47,874 bases of DNA from assembly GCA_903842575.1 (NCBI GenBank), contig CAIMMM010000163.1, forward strand, positions 1 to 47,874, read 5' to 3'. Numbering within the stretch: position 1 is the stretch's first letter; each line of letters begins with the position of its first letter. Under the pieces are notes generated by a model, which saw only the letters and a program-made list of their open reading frames with translations, was not told the origin of the DNA and searched no databases. Of the stretch, positions 1-9,695 are shown in pieces. Both the position numbers and the translations under genes were made by a program. Source of the stretch: an uncultured Bacteroidota bacterium (GTDB lineage Bacteria > Bacteroidota > Bacteroidia > Flavobacteriales > Flavobacteriaceae).

Positions 1-41
1 AATTATTTAAAAAATTAATCAATTAATTTTTAGCTATAAAC

Positions 42-72
42 AAAAAAGGCTCCACATTGTGGAGCCTTTTTT
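42..72. terminator. Bidirectional intrinsic terminator after hemL
   Basis: An 8-bp stem GGCTCCAC/GTGGAGCC (48-55 and 59-66) with a 3-nt loop is flanked by a run of A on the left and a run of T on the right. It lies directly after the hemL stop codon and can work in both directions. Confidence 0.85.
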
Positions 73-74
73 GT

Positions 75-1361
75 TTATAGTTCTTTTGAAACTTTATGGA
101 TTGCCTTTATTGTAAAATCTAAATCCTCATATGTCAATGCATCTGTTATAAACCATGTTTCATAAGCCGAAGGAGCAATATAAATGCCCTCTCTTAACAA
201 TCCATGGAAGAATTTTTTGAAGGTTTCATTGTCACCATTCTTTGCTGTTTGAAAATCGGTCACTGGATTTTCATCAAAATGTACCGAAATCATTGATCCT
301 ACTCTATTGATTGTGAAGACTATTTTATTTTCTGTTAACACTTTGCGAATACCCTTTTCCAAATAGGCCGTTTTTTCTTCAAGTCTTTGAAAAATTGCCG
401 CATCATTATTTAATGTTTCCAACATGGCTAAACCCGCAGCCATTGCCAATGGATTTCCTGACAAAGTTCCCGCTTGATATACTGGTCCAATTGGAGCCAA
501 ATAATTCATGATTTCATTTCTTGCTGCAAATGCACCGACTGGCAATCCACCACCTATAACTTTTCCAAAGCAAACAATATCTGCTACCACATTGGACAAT
601 TCTTGAACACCTCCTTTTGCTAACCGAAATCCTGTCATAACTTCATCAAAGATCAACAAAGTATTATTCTCATTACAGAGCTTTCTTAAATCACTTAAAA
701 AATTTTCTTTTGGTGGCACACAACCCATATTTCCTGCAACGGGCTCTATAATTAAAGCTGCGATTTCATTTTTATTAGCTTCAAATACGGCTCTAACATT
801 TTCAATATCATTAAAATTTGCTAATAACGTGTCCTTTGCTGTCCCTTCGGTTACACCTGGACTATTTGGGATTCCAAAAGTACTTAAACCGCTCCCCGCC
901 TGAATTAAGAAAGAATCGGAATGCCCGTGATAGCATCCTGCAAACTTTATTATTTTATCTCTCTTCGTGAAACCACGAGCCAATCGAATGGCGCTCATAC
1001 AAGCTTCTGTTCCTGAATTTACAAACCTAATTTTATCAATATTTGGAACCATAGAAATCGCTAATGCTGCAATTTGCGTTTCTAATTCTGTTGGCATTCC
1101 AAAGGAAGTTCCTTTTTTGGCTTTTTCAATTACTGCATCAACTACGGGTTGGAATGCGTGTCCTAAAATCATTGGACCCCATGAATTGATATAATCGATT
1201 AATCGATTTCCATCTTCATCATAGAGATAAGCGCCTTTAGCACTTTTTACAAAAATAGGAGTGCCACCAACACCTTTAAATGCTCGTACTGGTGAGTTAA
1301 CTCCTCCAGGAATTACTTTTTCAGCTTCAGCAAACAGCTGACTGCTTCTTTGATATAACAT
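75..1361 (-). CDS. hemL: Glutamate-1-semialdehyde 2,1-aminomutase
   Basis: PLP-dependent enzyme that converts glutamate-1-semialdehyde to 5-aminolevulinate, the C5 route into haem. The 428-residue length is normal for HemL. Visible class III aminotransferase features are the N-terminal [15 protein letters not shown], the [10 protein letters not shown] segment with the PLP-ring Asp at about residue 239, and the Schiff-base Lys in CFGKVIGGG at about residue 267. YHGHSDS near residue 144 is also typical. It is the last gene of a minus-strand group with the glucosaminidase gene, 2 bp away, and ends at a strong terminator. The start was chosen at the first ATG because it aligns with the usual HemL N terminus. 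Identification is secure. Confidence 0.97.
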   Translation of the reverse strand: MLYQRSSQLFAEAEKVIPGGVNSPVRAFKGVGGTPIFVKSAKGAYLYDEDGNRLIDYINSWGPMILGHAFQPVVDAVIEKAKKGTSFGMPTELETQIAALAISMVPNIDKIRFVNSGTEACMSAIRLARGFTKRDKIIKFAGCYHGHSDSFLIQAGSGLSTFGIPNSPGVTEGTAKDTLLANFNDIENVRAVFEANKNEIAALIIEPVAGNMGCVPPKENFLSDLRKLCNENNTLLIFDEVMTGFRLAKGGVQELSNVVADIVCFGKVIGGGLPVGAFAARNEIMNYLAPIGPVYQAGTLSGNPLAMAAGLAMLETLNNDAAIFQRLEEKTAYLEKGIRKVLTENKIVFTINRVGSMISVHFDENPVTDFQTAKNGDNETFKKFFHGLLREGIYIAPSAYETWFITDALTYEDLDFTIKAIHKVSKEL

Positions 1362-1363
1362 AT

Positions 1364-2260
1364 TTATTTTATAATTAATGATTGCCCTAACGAAAGGGAA
1401 TTGTCTGAAAGACTGTTTTTCTTTTTCAATTCTTCTATTGTCAAATTATATTTTTTTGAAATAGAAAACAAAGTGTCCCCTTTAACCACTTGATGTGTTT
1501 CTGTATTGATTGTAGGCTGATTGCTGGCAATAGCTAAAACATAATCATTTTCCAATACTTCACTATCAAATTTATTCAATTGGTAACGTTCAATTAATGC
1601 TATCAATTTATCAGGATATTTTGGATCTGTGGCATAACCGGCGTCTTTTAAACCTTTTGCCCATGCTTTATAATCTGATTTATCCAATTGAAAAAGGGAA
1701 GCATACCGTGGTCGACTTGCTAAAAAATAAGAATGATCTTTGAAGGATTCACTTGGTTCATTATATTTTCTAAAACATTCATTTTCTTCATCATCAGTAT
1801 ATCTTATGCTTGGTCCATTCCATTCTACATGACATTTTATACCAAAATGATTATTGGCTTGAACGCTTAATGGTCCAGTCCCAGCTCCCGATTCTAAAAT
1901 AGCTTGTCCTAAAATAATACTTGAAGGAATTCCATTTTTAATCATATTGTCTTTAGCAATCTCCTTATATTTTTCAATATAGGCCAAAACCATTTGCGTT
2001 GTGACTTTAACTCTTGTTGTTGCTTCAAGTACTTCTGTAGTGTTTGAATTCTCTTTTGTTTCAGATTTTTTTGAACTGGCTCCTTCAATCTTTTCTGATT
2101 TTTTTACGCCTGTTGGTCTGTATATTGGTTTTTTGGCACGTTGTACAACCTGTCCATTTTTTTTTGCATAATCGGGATTTGAAGTCCTAACAATAGAATT
2201 ATTTGAGCTGCAAGCAACAATTAAAATTAAGGCTACAATTAAAATTATTTTCTTAATCAT
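1364..2260 (-). CDS. Glucosaminidase-LysM lipoprotein (peptidoglycan hydrolase)
   Basis: Predicted cell-wall hydrolase of 298 residues. An N-terminal hydrophobic stretch ends in the lipobox IVAC with Cys at about residue 17, so it is likely a lipoprotein. A low-complexity Lys/Ser/Thr linker (about 20-85) leads to a glucosaminidase domain (GH73, FlgJ/LytG type, about 90-235) with the motif [17 protein letters not shown] holding the likely catalytic Glu. Residues 255-298 form one LysM domain ([25 protein letters not shown]) for glycan binding. Its start overlaps the end of the upstream PLP-enzyme gene by 8 bp and its stop lies 2 bp before hemL, which suggests co-transcription. Confidence 0.9.
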   Translation of the reverse strand: MIKKIILIVALILIVACSSNNSIVRTSNPDYAKKNGQVVQRAKKPIYRPTGVKKSEKIEGASSKKSETKENSNTTEVLEATTRVKVTTQMVLAYIEKYKEIAKDNMIKNGIPSSIILGQAILESGAGTGPLSVQANNHFGIKCHVEWNGPSIRYTDDEENECFRKYNEPSESFKDHSYFLASRPRYASLFQLDKSDYKAWAKGLKDAGYATDPKYPDKLIALIERYQLNKFDSEVLENDYVLAIASNQPTINTETHQVVKGDTLFSISKKYNLTIEELKKKNSLSDNSLSLGQSLIIK

Positions 2261-3170
2261 AATAATCTATTAATGTTTGTTTTTTATTTTTTAATAGCAT
2301 ATTCATGCCCTTGATTCCTTGCAATCCGCCCGTATGGATTAATAAAATTTTGGATCCTTTTGGGAAATAGTTTTTATTAATTAAATCTATAACGCCAAAA
2401 ACCATCTTTCCCGTATAAATTGGATCTAAAAAAATATCGTTTTCTTTTTTAAAATCATTTATAAAACCAATTAAGTCCGCCGATACTTTACCATAGCCGC
2501 CAAAGTGATAATCGGTTATTAATTCCCAATTATTATTTTTGGTAAATTTACGAATATCTTCGTTTAAAAAATTACCTTTTAGTGCTGGGAAACCTAAAAC
2601 TTGTTGACTACTTTTTGAACAATTTATAATCCCCGAAATTGTACCTCCAGTTCCAACAGCACAGCAAATGTAATCAAAATCTTCATCCTCTTTTGTTAGA
2701 ATTTCGTTGCATCCCTTGATGGCCAATGCATTGGTTCCCCCTTCGGGAATCAGATAAAAAAACCCATGTTTTAATTTTAATTTTTCTAAAAAAGCAGTGT
2801 CATTTTTATTTCTATAGGTTTCTCTGGGAACAAATTCGAATTGCATTCCAAATTCTTGCGCTTTTTGAAGTGTTGGGTTTTCGTCAATTTTTGAAATCAA
2901 TTCTTCACCACGGATTATTCCAATAGTTTTGAAATTTTGCTCTTTTCCAGCTGCGGCCACTGCCAAAATATGATTTGAAAATGCACCCCCAAATGTTAAC
3001 AAGGTGTGATGATTGTTGGCTTTTGCCTGAAGTAAATTATATTTTAATTTTCGGAATTTATTGCCAGAAATAAAGGGATGGAGTAAATCTTCACGCTTGA
3101 TATACAAGGTAATGTCTGGATTGTTAATTGTTGTTTTTTGATTGAAAACTTCCAATGATTTATTTTTCAC
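2253..3170 (-). CDS. PLP-dependent ACC deaminase / D-cysteine desulfhydrase family protein
   Basis: Fold-type II PLP enzyme of 305 residues. The motif ISGNKFRKLKYNL near residue 35 holds the probable PLP Lys, followed by FGGAFSNH for phosphate and substrate contacts, and glycine-rich AVGTGGTISG near 170. The family contains 1-aminocyclopropane-1-carboxylate deaminases and D-cysteine desulfhydrases. Flavobacterial members of about 300 residues are usually annotated only at family level, so the substrate cannot be assigned. It overlaps the glucosaminidase gene by 8 bp and is probably first in that small operon with hemL. Confidence 0.85.
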   Translation of the reverse strand: MKNKSLEVFNQKTTINNPDITLYIKREDLLHPFISGNKFRKLKYNLLQAKANNHHTLLTFGGAFSNHILAVAAAGKEQNFKTIGIIRGEELISKIDENPTLQKAQEFGMQFEFVPRETYRNKNDTAFLEKLKLKHGFFYLIPEGGTNALAIKGCNEILTKEDEDFDYICCAVGTGGTISGIINCSKSSQQVLGFPALKGNFLNEDIRKFTKNNNWELITDYHFGGYGKVSADLIGFINDFKKENDIFLDPIYTGKMVFGVIDLINKNYFPKGSKILLIHTGGLQGIKGMNMLLKNKKQTLIDYYD

Positions 3171-3210
3171 AAAGCTAGGCCTTCTTCCTTTGAATGCATC
3201 CTTTTATCAT

Positions 3211-3241
3211 AAAAAAAACGACTAATAAAAGTCGTTTTTTT
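3211..3241 (-). terminator. Intrinsic terminator of the first T9SS cargo gene
   Basis: Stem ACGACT/AGTCGT with loop AATAAA is flanked by eight A and a T run and lies just past the stop codon at 3241. A diverged copy, including about 25 bp of flank, follows the paralogous gene at 6266. Confidence 0.8.
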
Positions 3242-5061
3242 TATTCATTTCTTGCATTTGAAATTAATATTTTTTGTACTTCTTTCCGTTTATCAGTTGA
3301 AAATAATTCGACTAGGTAAACCGATTCGGGTAACCCATTTGTAGAAAATTGATAACTTTCTTTAACGCCTAATTTTACTTTGTTGAAAATTTGTTTACCT
3401 GTTAAATCATATAAAGCTATGGACTTTACATCCGCCAAATTTGGGTTTGAAACGGTAAGCATTTGATTTCCATTATTTTCAAAAATAACAAAATTATTTT
3501 TTACTGTTTCGTTTATATTCAAAGTTGGATTTAAAAAAGTGATTTCAAATCTGTTATTGTAAATTCCTGTCGGCAAAACCACATCATAGGCTTGATCTTT
3601 TAAATCGTGATAGGTTCCATCTTCACCATCATATAGATAAATATTTTGATTTTCATCAAAATTTTCTATTGTAGAAAGTGAAAATTTAAAATTTGCATTA
3701 TCCGTAGCTTTTACACCAAGGGGAATTCTTTTAGTAATATCAAAATTTATACCTTGAATAACATATCTGTCATTTGCTAAGAAAAAATACACATCATTTG
3801 GCAAACTAATTGATGAAGCTCCCAAAGCATCAATTCCTCTATCAACACCATCTGTAGCTTCGGGAAGAAATGCAAGTGCAATTTGTTTTGTAAACTGACT
3901 ATTAAATGTAGTATTTAGTCTTAAAAGGGAAACGGGTTCATTGCCATTCTGAATTGAACTTAAATTATTTGTTTCTCTACTTTTAGGCTGACTAGAACGT
4001 TCAAATTGCGATAAAGCACCGCTTTCCTTATAATATTCACGATGTGAATTTTTTAATGTAATTGATCCCGAAGGCACCAAAGGATCTCCTTTAACCATAA
4101 AACCTTGCCCTATTGGGGCATATTTCCTTTCAATTAATAATCCGGAAGAGAAAGCCACTGCATTGGGACTTCCATCACTATTGTATGTATTAAAAGTTGC
4201 GGCAACGTAAGCTCCAGTAGAATTTAGCCCCATTGGAGAATAAACACCATAACCCCCTTGATATTGGGCAAGAAAATGGGAATTTGTAGCTTTGTTTTGC
4301 TCCCAATAATAAGCAATTGCTGTACAAGCTAAGTTAGAACCATCTAATAAAAACTTATTTACATTCAAAGCACTAGGATATGGATTTCCTGTTAATGTAT
4401 ATTTACCTGTAACAACATTCACTGTGATATCCCCGTCATTTGGTTTTCCTCTAAAATCATATCGTTGTGCACCATCTCCGCCTGAATTATTCACAACCGT
4501 TTCTCCAACATTTGTTGCGTCCGTACCGCTTGTTCCTTTCATCGAAAATCCTTCTCCAGATTGAATTGTAGTGGCTTCCCCTACCTGTATCCACCCTGAA
4601 TATGCAGATGATGATAAAAATTTATAAATCCAATAGGGTGCAATTTGAAGCGGATTTGAAACCCCATCATAGCTATTCATAGCAAGCATAGTTGCAGGGG
4701 TACTTGCCATAACAGTTGTTGGTTGATTAAGCATCGTTATTCCAAAACTGTCATTTCCAACAGCTGCTGAAGCAATTCCAACTGGGGAACACCAATAATT
4801 GTAATCATAGTTGTCTGAAGTTCCTTCTTGAAATACAGACACTGTTCCACTTCCTTTGTTTGTGGAAGTTATCGTGCCTGTCCCTTGCAGTAACTGCCCT
4901 TCATTTCTTAAATAAAAATTGCCGTTGCTATTTAATTCTATCCCTTTATTTACAAAAAAAACTGTTCCTTTATTATAAACACAACTACCCGAACTAACAT
5001 ATAGTTGCGAAAATGAATCAGTTGTTATAAACAAAATAAAGAAGCAAAGAAGCTTTTTCAT
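3241..5061 (-). CDS. T9SS type A sorting domain-containing surface protein (paralogue 1)
   Basis: Secreted protein of 606 residues. It has a signal peptide (about 1-18, KKLLCFFILFITTDSFS) and a long N-terminal and central region rich in Gly, Ser, Asn and aromatic residues, with phrases such as TLTGNPYPSALN and YYWEQNKATNSH. The C-terminal 70-80 residues form a T9SS sorting domain (LTVSNPNL, SIALYDLTGKQIF, GVYLVEL-like core), which directs export across the outer membrane and surface attachment or release. No enzyme motif is visible. It is closely similar along its whole length to the protein at 6266-8095, and its last 240 residues match the short protein at 5140-5964. Function is unknown, with adhesion or surface-layer roles only possible. 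Confidence 0.88.
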   Translation of the reverse strand: MKKLLCFFILFITTDSFSQLYVSSGSCVYNKGTVFFVNKGIELNSNGNFYLRNEGQLLQGTGTITSTNKGSGTVSVFQEGTSDNYDYNYWCSPVGIASAAVGNDSFGITMLNQPTTVMASTPATMLAMNSYDGVSNPLQIAPYWIYKFLSSSAYSGWIQVGEATTIQSGEGFSMKGTSGTDATNVGETVVNNSGGDGAQRYDFRGKPNDGDITVNVVTGKYTLTGNPYPSALNVNKFLLDGSNLACTAIAYYWEQNKATNSHFLAQYQGGYGVYSPMGLNSTGAYVAATFNTYNSDGSPNAVAFSSGLLIERKYAPIGQGFMVKGDPLVPSGSITLKNSHREYYKESGALSQFERSSQPKSRETNNLSSIQNGNEPVSLLRLNTTFNSQFTKQIALAFLPEATDGVDRGIDALGASSISLPNDVYFFLANDRYVIQGINFDITKRIPLGVKATDNANFKFSLSTIENFDENQNIYLYDGEDGTYHDLKDQAYDVVLPTGIYNNRFEITFLNPTLNINETVKNNFVIFENNGNQMLTVSNPNLADVKSIALYDLTGKQIFNKVKLGVKESYQFSTNGLPESVYLVELFSTDKRKEVQKILISNARNE

Positions 5062-5139
5062 AATAAAATATTTTGGATAAAATATATGTATTAATTAATA
5101 AACAATAAAAAAATAGATAAAAAAAGTTGCTTGTTACTA

Positions 5140-5964
5140 TTAATTTCTAGAATTTGAAATTATTATTTTCCTAACTTCTTTCCGATTATCATTTAAAATT
5201 AATTCGACGAAATAAATAGCGGCAGACAGTCCATCTGTAGAAAATTGATAACTTTCTTGAGCGCCTAATTTTACTTTGTTGAAAATTTGTTTCCCTGTTA
5301 AATCATATAGAGCAACCGACTTCACAACCAATAAGTTTGGATTGGAAACCGTAAGCATTTTTGACTCATTATTTTCAAAAATCGCAAGCTTGTTTTTTTC
5401 TATATTATATATTCTTTGTGTTGGATTTACAAATGTGATTTCAAATCTATTGTTGTAAACTCCTGTCGACAAAAGTACATCAAAAGCTTGATCTTTCAAA
5501 TTGTGATAACTTTCATCTTCAGCATCATAAAGATAAATATCTTGGTTTTCATTAAAATTTTCAATACTAGAAAGGGCAATTTTAAAATTTGCATTATCAG
5601 TAGCTTTAACACCTATCGCAATTCTTTTAGTGATGTCGAAATTAATACCCTGAATAACATATCTGTTATTTTGCAGAAAAAAATAAACATTATTTGGCAA
5701 ACTGTTTGATGTGGGATCCAAAGCATCAATTCCTCTATCAACGCCATCGGTAGCTTCGGGAAGAAATGCAAGGGCAATTTGTTTTGTATACTGATAGTTG
5801 AAAGTAGTATTTATTCTTAAAAGAGAAACTGGCTTATCAACACTTCGATTTGAATTTGAATTACCCAACAATTGCGGAACCGTGTAACTTGATTTACTTA
5901 CTTTCATTGGTTGGGAGAAACCAATAGTTGCAAATAATAATGCAGTTAATAATAGTGTCTTCAT
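5140..5964 (-). CDS. Short T9SS sorting domain-containing protein (paralogue 2)
   Basis: Secreted protein of 274 residues. It carries its own signal peptide (TLLLTALLFATIGFSQ), a short unique stretch (about 19-42) and then the same C-terminal module as its neighbours, beginning at KPVSLLRINTTFN and ending in the T9SS sorting domain. Compared with the 606- and 609-residue paralogues it lacks roughly the first 375 residues. It is not simply 5'-truncated, because a functional-looking signal peptide and a good promoter (6003-6034) precede it. It may be a minimal version of the family or the result of an internal deletion or gene conversion. No function is assigned. Confidence 0.85.
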   Translation of the reverse strand: MKTLLLTALLFATIGFSQPMKVSKSSYTVPQLLGNSNSNRSVDKPVSLLRINTTFNYQYTKQIALAFLPEATDGVDRGIDALDPTSNSLPNNVYFFLQNNRYVIQGINFDITKRIAIGVKATDNANFKIALSSIENFNENQDIYLYDAEDESYHNLKDQAFDVLLSTGVYNNRFEITFVNPTQRIYNIEKNKLAIFENNESKMLTVSNPNLLVVKSVALYDLTGKQIFNKVKLGAQESYQFSTDGLSAAIYFVELILNDNRKEVRKIIISNSRN

Positions 5965-6002
5965 AGCTTTGAGGTTTTGATATTAATTGGTATTTAACAA
6001 AT

Positions 6003-6034
6003 CAAATGTAAACGCTAATCCGTTTAAAAGCAAA
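6003..6034 (-). promoter_or_regulatory. Bacteroidota-type promoter for the short T9SS gene
   Basis: Read on the minus strand, TTTG (6031-6034) is followed after 20 bp by TACATTTG (6003-6010), matching the -33 TTTG / -7 TAnnTTTG pattern of the Bacteroidota housekeeping sigma factor. It lies 39 bp upstream of the start codon at 5964. The rest of the 5965-6265 gap holds only AT-rich sequence and the terminator of the next gene. Confidence 0.7.
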
Positions 6035-6231
6035 TAAATCAGATTAAATACATGTTTTTGTTATGAATTAATATAAAAAACCTACAAAATAAACAATTTA
6101 AAAACAAACCTCTATCTTAAACATCCAAAAAAATCTTGGCTACAATAATTAAGGTCTTTTAATTTTTATACACTTATGCTAAAATTAAATTCTTTATAGG
6201 CCCTCTTCTATTGAATGCAAACTTTTGTCAT

Positions 6232-6262
6232 TAAAAAGCAACTAATTAAAGTCGCTTTTTAA
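6232..6262 (-). terminator. Intrinsic terminator of T9SS paralogue 3
   Basis: The stem AAAAAGCAACT / AGTCGCTTTTT has one mismatch and lies just past the stop at 6266. Together with its upstream flank (about 6204-6231) it resembles the terminator region at 3185-3241, so gene and terminator were probably duplicated together. Confidence 0.7.
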
Positions 6263-6265
6263 ATA

Positions 6266-8095
6266 TTAATTTTTAGAATTTGAAATTATTATTTTCTGCA
6301 CTTCTTTCCTATTATCATTTAAAAAGATTTCAACTAGATAAACTGATGCAGGCAAACCATTTGTAGAAAATTGATAACTTTTTTGAACTCCTAATTTTAC
6401 TTTACCAAAAATTTGTTTCCCTGTTAAATCATATAGAGCAACAGACTTCACATTCATCAAATTCGGATTTGAAACAGTAAGCATTTGATTCTCATTGTTT
6501 TCAAAAATCACAAAATTATTTTTTACAATATTGTTTCCTTTTTGTGTTGGATTTAAGAATGTTATTTCAAATCTATTGTTGTAAATTCCTGTCGGCAAAA
6601 CCACATCAAAAGCTTGATCTTTTAAATCATGATAAGTTCCATCTTCAGCATCATAAAGGTAAATATCTTGGCTTTCATCAAAATTTTCAATTCCAGAAAG
6701 GGCAATTTTAAAATTTGCATTTTCCGTGGCTTTCACACCAAGTGGAATTCTTTTTTTGACATCGAAATTTATACCCTGAATAACATATCTATCATTATTT
6801 AAGAAAAAATAAATATCGTTTGGCAAACTGATTGACGAAGCCCCCAGAGCATCAATTCCTCTATCAACACCATCGGTAGCTTCGGGAACAAATGCAAGTA
6901 CAATTTGTTTTGTAAACTGACTGTTGAAAGTAGTGTTTATTCTTAAAAGAGAAACTGGCTGATCATTATTTTGAGTTAAATTTGAATTATCTAACACATT
7001 TTTAATATGCTGATTAGAACGTTCAAATTGAGAATAAGGATCACTTTCTTTATAATATTCACGGTATGAATTTCTTAAGGTAATTGATCCGCCAGAACTT
7101 CCTTTAACCATAAATCCTTGTCCTATTGGAGCATATTTTCTTCCAATTGATAATCCAGAAGAGGTTCCAGCTGCATTTATACTTCCATCATTATTGTAGG
7201 TATTAAAAGTTGCAGCCGTATAAATTCCAGCAGAGCCTAAACTAACCGGAGAATAAACACCATAACCCCCTTGATATTGAGCAAGGTAATGGGAGTTAGT
7301 TTTTTTATTTTGCTCCCAATAATAGGCAACTCCTGTACATGCTGAATTAGCTGCATCTAATAAAAATGCATTAACATTCAAAGCACTAGGATATGGATTT
7401 CCTGTTAATGTATATTTATTTGTATCCACATTTACAGTAATATCTCCATCATTTGGTTTTCCTCTAAAATCATATCGTTGCGCACCATCTCCACCTGGAT
7501 TATTCACAACCGTTTCTCCAACATTTGTTGCGTCTGTACCGCTTGTCCCTTTCATTGTAAATCCTTGTCCAGGTTGAATTGTAGTGGCTGCTCCTACTTG
7601 TACCCATCCTGAATAATCAGATGATGATAAAAATTTATAAATCCAATAGGGAGCAATTTGAAGCGGATTTGAAATTCCGTCGTAACTATTCATAGCAAGC
7701 ATAGTTGCGGGAGTAGCTGCCGTTACTGTTGTTGGCTGGTTTAGTAATGTAATTCCAAAAGGATTATTTATTGATGTTGCTGATGCTACATTTCCAACAG
7801 GGGAACACCAATAATTGTAATCATAATTATCCGAAGTTCCTTCTTGAAATACAGATACTGTGCCTAGCCCTTTATTAGCCCCTGAGCCCGTGGTTCCTTG
7901 TAAAAGTTGCCCATCTTTTCTTAAATAAAAATTACTGGTAGATGCATTTAACTCTATGTCGTTTTTTACATAAACATAGTGGTTACTTGCATAAACATAA
8001 GTGTTGGCTTTCAAATACATATCTTGGGAATTTGCTTGAATCTGGAATAAAAATCCAGCTGTAAGCAATATCGATTTTAAAAGTATTTTTTTCAT
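6266..8095 (-). CDS. T9SS type A sorting domain-containing surface protein (paralogue 3)
   Basis: Secreted protein of 609 residues with an N-terminal signal peptide (LLKSILLTAGFLFQIQANS) and a C-terminal T9SS sorting domain (MLTVSNPNLMNVKSVALYD). It is a full-length paralogue of the 606-residue protein at 3241-5061. Long blocks such as SVFQEGTSDNYDYNYWCSPV and LQIAPYWIYKFLSS are identical or nearly so, while linker regions differ. Repeats of the type NxYxxNxxxYVxNDIELN near residues 27-50 are visible but no known catalytic motif. The three adjacent paralogues suggest tandem duplication with later divergence. Surface exposure is inferred from the sorting domain, and the biochemical role is unknown. 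Confidence 0.88.
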   Translation of the reverse strand: MKKILLKSILLTAGFLFQIQANSQDMYLKANTYVYASNHYVYVKNDIELNASTSNFYLRKDGQLLQGTTGSGANKGLGTVSVFQEGTSDNYDYNYWCSPVGNVASATSINNPFGITLLNQPTTVTAATPATMLAMNSYDGISNPLQIAPYWIYKFLSSSDYSGWVQVGAATTIQPGQGFTMKGTSGTDATNVGETVVNNPGGDGAQRYDFRGKPNDGDITVNVDTNKYTLTGNPYPSALNVNAFLLDAANSACTGVAYYWEQNKKTNSHYLAQYQGGYGVYSPVSLGSAGIYTAATFNTYNNDGSINAAGTSSGLSIGRKYAPIGQGFMVKGSSGGSITLRNSYREYYKESDPYSQFERSNQHIKNVLDNSNLTQNNDQPVSLLRINTTFNSQFTKQIVLAFVPEATDGVDRGIDALGASSISLPNDIYFFLNNDRYVIQGINFDVKKRIPLGVKATENANFKIALSGIENFDESQDIYLYDAEDGTYHDLKDQAFDVVLPTGIYNNRFEITFLNPTQKGNNIVKNNFVIFENNENQMLTVSNPNLMNVKSVALYDLTGKQIFGKVKLGVQKSYQFSTNGLPASVYLVEIFLNDNRKEVQKIIISNSKN

Positions 8096-8180
8096 AATAG
8101 CGAAATTTATATATTCATTGTTTGCAAAATATATGCAGTGTATTAATTTTCAAAGAATAAATTATACTTCCTTCTTTTTA

Positions 8181-9407
8181 TTAATTATTAGCATCAATAC
8201 ATTCCGTTGCCCCACCTATAAGGTTAAATTGATCATTAGCATGCGCTTCAGACCATTGAATTGTAACTGTTACGGAATTATTTACTGTTGTATCAAATGT
8301 AGCGGATGTATTATAGTCGGCATTACTCGCCACATTGTCTTGCTGTATCTTCCCATAACTTATTACAGATCCAGAACTTCCAATACTTCTAATTGTAAAT
8401 CTAATATCTATATCCCAAGGTCTGAGAGAAGAGGCTGTTGTTGCGTTTGAAGTTGTAGTTAGAATAACATTACTACCTTCTTTTACTCTAATAGTAAATG
8501 TTGGTCCATTGTCTCTAGTTCGATAATTACCATATAATTTAATATTTACCAATTTTCCAACGGTAAGGTAGTTTGCAGCCATTGTGGAGGTATAAATTGT
8601 TGTTTCTGTTGAAGTATTGGTAACAGGAACATTCGCGACCACAACATCTTGCGCCAGCATTATACTTCTTCTTACTAAATAGGTGGAGGCATAAAAAGTA
8701 TGCTCTTTATATTCGATACATCCAGGCTCAACAGTTGTCATTAATGGCCCATCGGTAAGTTTTAACGGAGCAGTTCCTGCAGCAGTTGTGCCAGCTTTTA
8801 TTTGTAAATAAGCTGTTGGAGATGTAACTCCAATACCAACATTCCCTCCTGATAAAACTCTCATTCGTTCTGTATTATTAGTTTTTAAAACCAAATCTTT
8901 TGCATCCGTTGTCCCAACAAAATTTGTACCTGCAATCGTGCCGGTATTCCCTGTTAAATCCCAATTTGATGATGTTGAAGAATTGTAATCATTCGATGTT
9001 TTCCATTCTGTTCCGTTACTAAAAATTGTTACAGCTTCTCCATTTTTAGCCAAGATCAAATCTGTTACCCCATCTATTGTTCCAGCCACAGTAACATTTG
9101 CGGTACTAGTTGCTTCTCTTTTAACGGTATAAAAACGACCACTAATTCCCGTGGCAGTAGGTAAAGTTATAGTAATTGCTGTTGATCCGTTATTGCAAAT
9201 AACAAGATTGTAGGTGTCATCTAAAGTTGTATTAGCGGTTACCGTAGTTACCTTCTGACCAAACGAACCATTTACTTCAAATGTAGATTTTGGAGTTACG
9301 GTATTAATTCCAACTTGAGCAACACTAATATTACTACCAAGAAGAAAAAATGAAATTGCAAAAAAATTCAATAAGATGTTTTTGCGTTTTGGGATGATTG
9401 TGTTCAT
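8181..9407 (-). CDS. Secreted tail-fibre-like surface protein, function unknown
   Basis: Protein of 408 residues with a likely signal peptide (about 1-31, hydrophobic NFFAISFFLLGSNISVAQ). Directly after it comes VGINTVTPKSTFEVNGSFG, a motif common in secreted flavobacterial proteins. The middle contains NTERMRVLSGGNVGIGVTSP followed by YLQIKAGTTAAGTAPLKLT, a pattern also seen in phage tail-fibre and head-fibre proteins. Residues about 230-400 form a Thr/Ser-rich beta-strand-like C-terminal region without a recognisable sorting domain. It lies upstream of the T9SS cluster in the same orientation. No other phage gene is near, so a prophage origin is not supported. Confidence 0.75.
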   Translation of the reverse strand: MNTIIPKRKNILLNFFAISFFLLGSNISVAQVGINTVTPKSTFEVNGSFGQKVTTVTANTTLDDTYNLVICNNGSTAITITLPTATGISGRFYTVKREATSTANVTVAGTIDGVTDLILAKNGEAVTIFSNGTEWKTSNDYNSSTSSNWDLTGNTGTIAGTNFVGTTDAKDLVLKTNNTERMRVLSGGNVGIGVTSPTAYLQIKAGTTAAGTAPLKLTDGPLMTTVEPGCIEYKEHTFYASTYLVRRSIMLAQDVVVANVPVTNTSTETTIYTSTMAANYLTVGKLVNIKLYGNYRTRDNGPTFTIRVKEGSNVILTTTSNATTASSLRPWDIDIRFTIRSIGSSGSVISYGKIQQDNVASNADYNTSATFDTTVNNSVTVTIQWSEAHANDQFNLIGGATECIDANN

Positions 9408-9478
9408 AATTGTAGGTGTTTTATTTATGTTTGTAAGATGTTTAACGTGAAAATATATAATATATGTAATTCATCGAA

Positions 9479-9486
9479 CAAATTTA
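9479..9486 (-). promoter_or_regulatory. Possible -7 element for the 8181-9407 gene
   Basis: On the minus strand TAAATTTG matches TAnnTTTG, 71 bp before the start codon. No good TTTG -33 element is visible at the right distance. The remainder of 9408-9677 is AT-rich with no other recognisable feature. Confidence 0.4.
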
Positions 9487-9682
9487 CCTTTTATCGATAA
9501 ATTAAAATATGATTACAATCATACTATGAAATTATTTTATATTAATTAATCTTCTGGTTATAAAAAATTACCAAAAACAGAGGTTGGTAATTGTGAATTA
9601 GAAGACGGATGCCACTAGATTAAAGAAAATATTTAAAGAATTAAATATTGGGTTACTATTAGAAAGATTCGCTTAAAGTGTA

Positions 9683-9690
9683 TAAATTTG
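9683..9690 (+). promoter_or_regulatory. Possible -7 element immediately before the Cys-rich small gene
   Basis: TAAATTTG matches TAnnTTTG and ends 5 bp before the ATG at 9696, so transcription would begin at or within a few bases of the start codon. No clear -33 element is seen. If used, the mRNA would be nearly leaderless. Confidence 0.35.
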
Positions 9691-9695
9691 TACTC

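Noticed and set aside
8118..8450. 110-codon plus-strand frame opposite the tail-fibre-like gene
   Set aside because: Its composition is unlike a real protein (many Cys, Arg and Ile clusters) and it lies antisense to a well-supported gene.
8181..9407. Prophage remnant
   Set aside because: The tail-fibre-like motifs also occur in ordinary secreted flavobacterial proteins, and no other phage gene is nearby.
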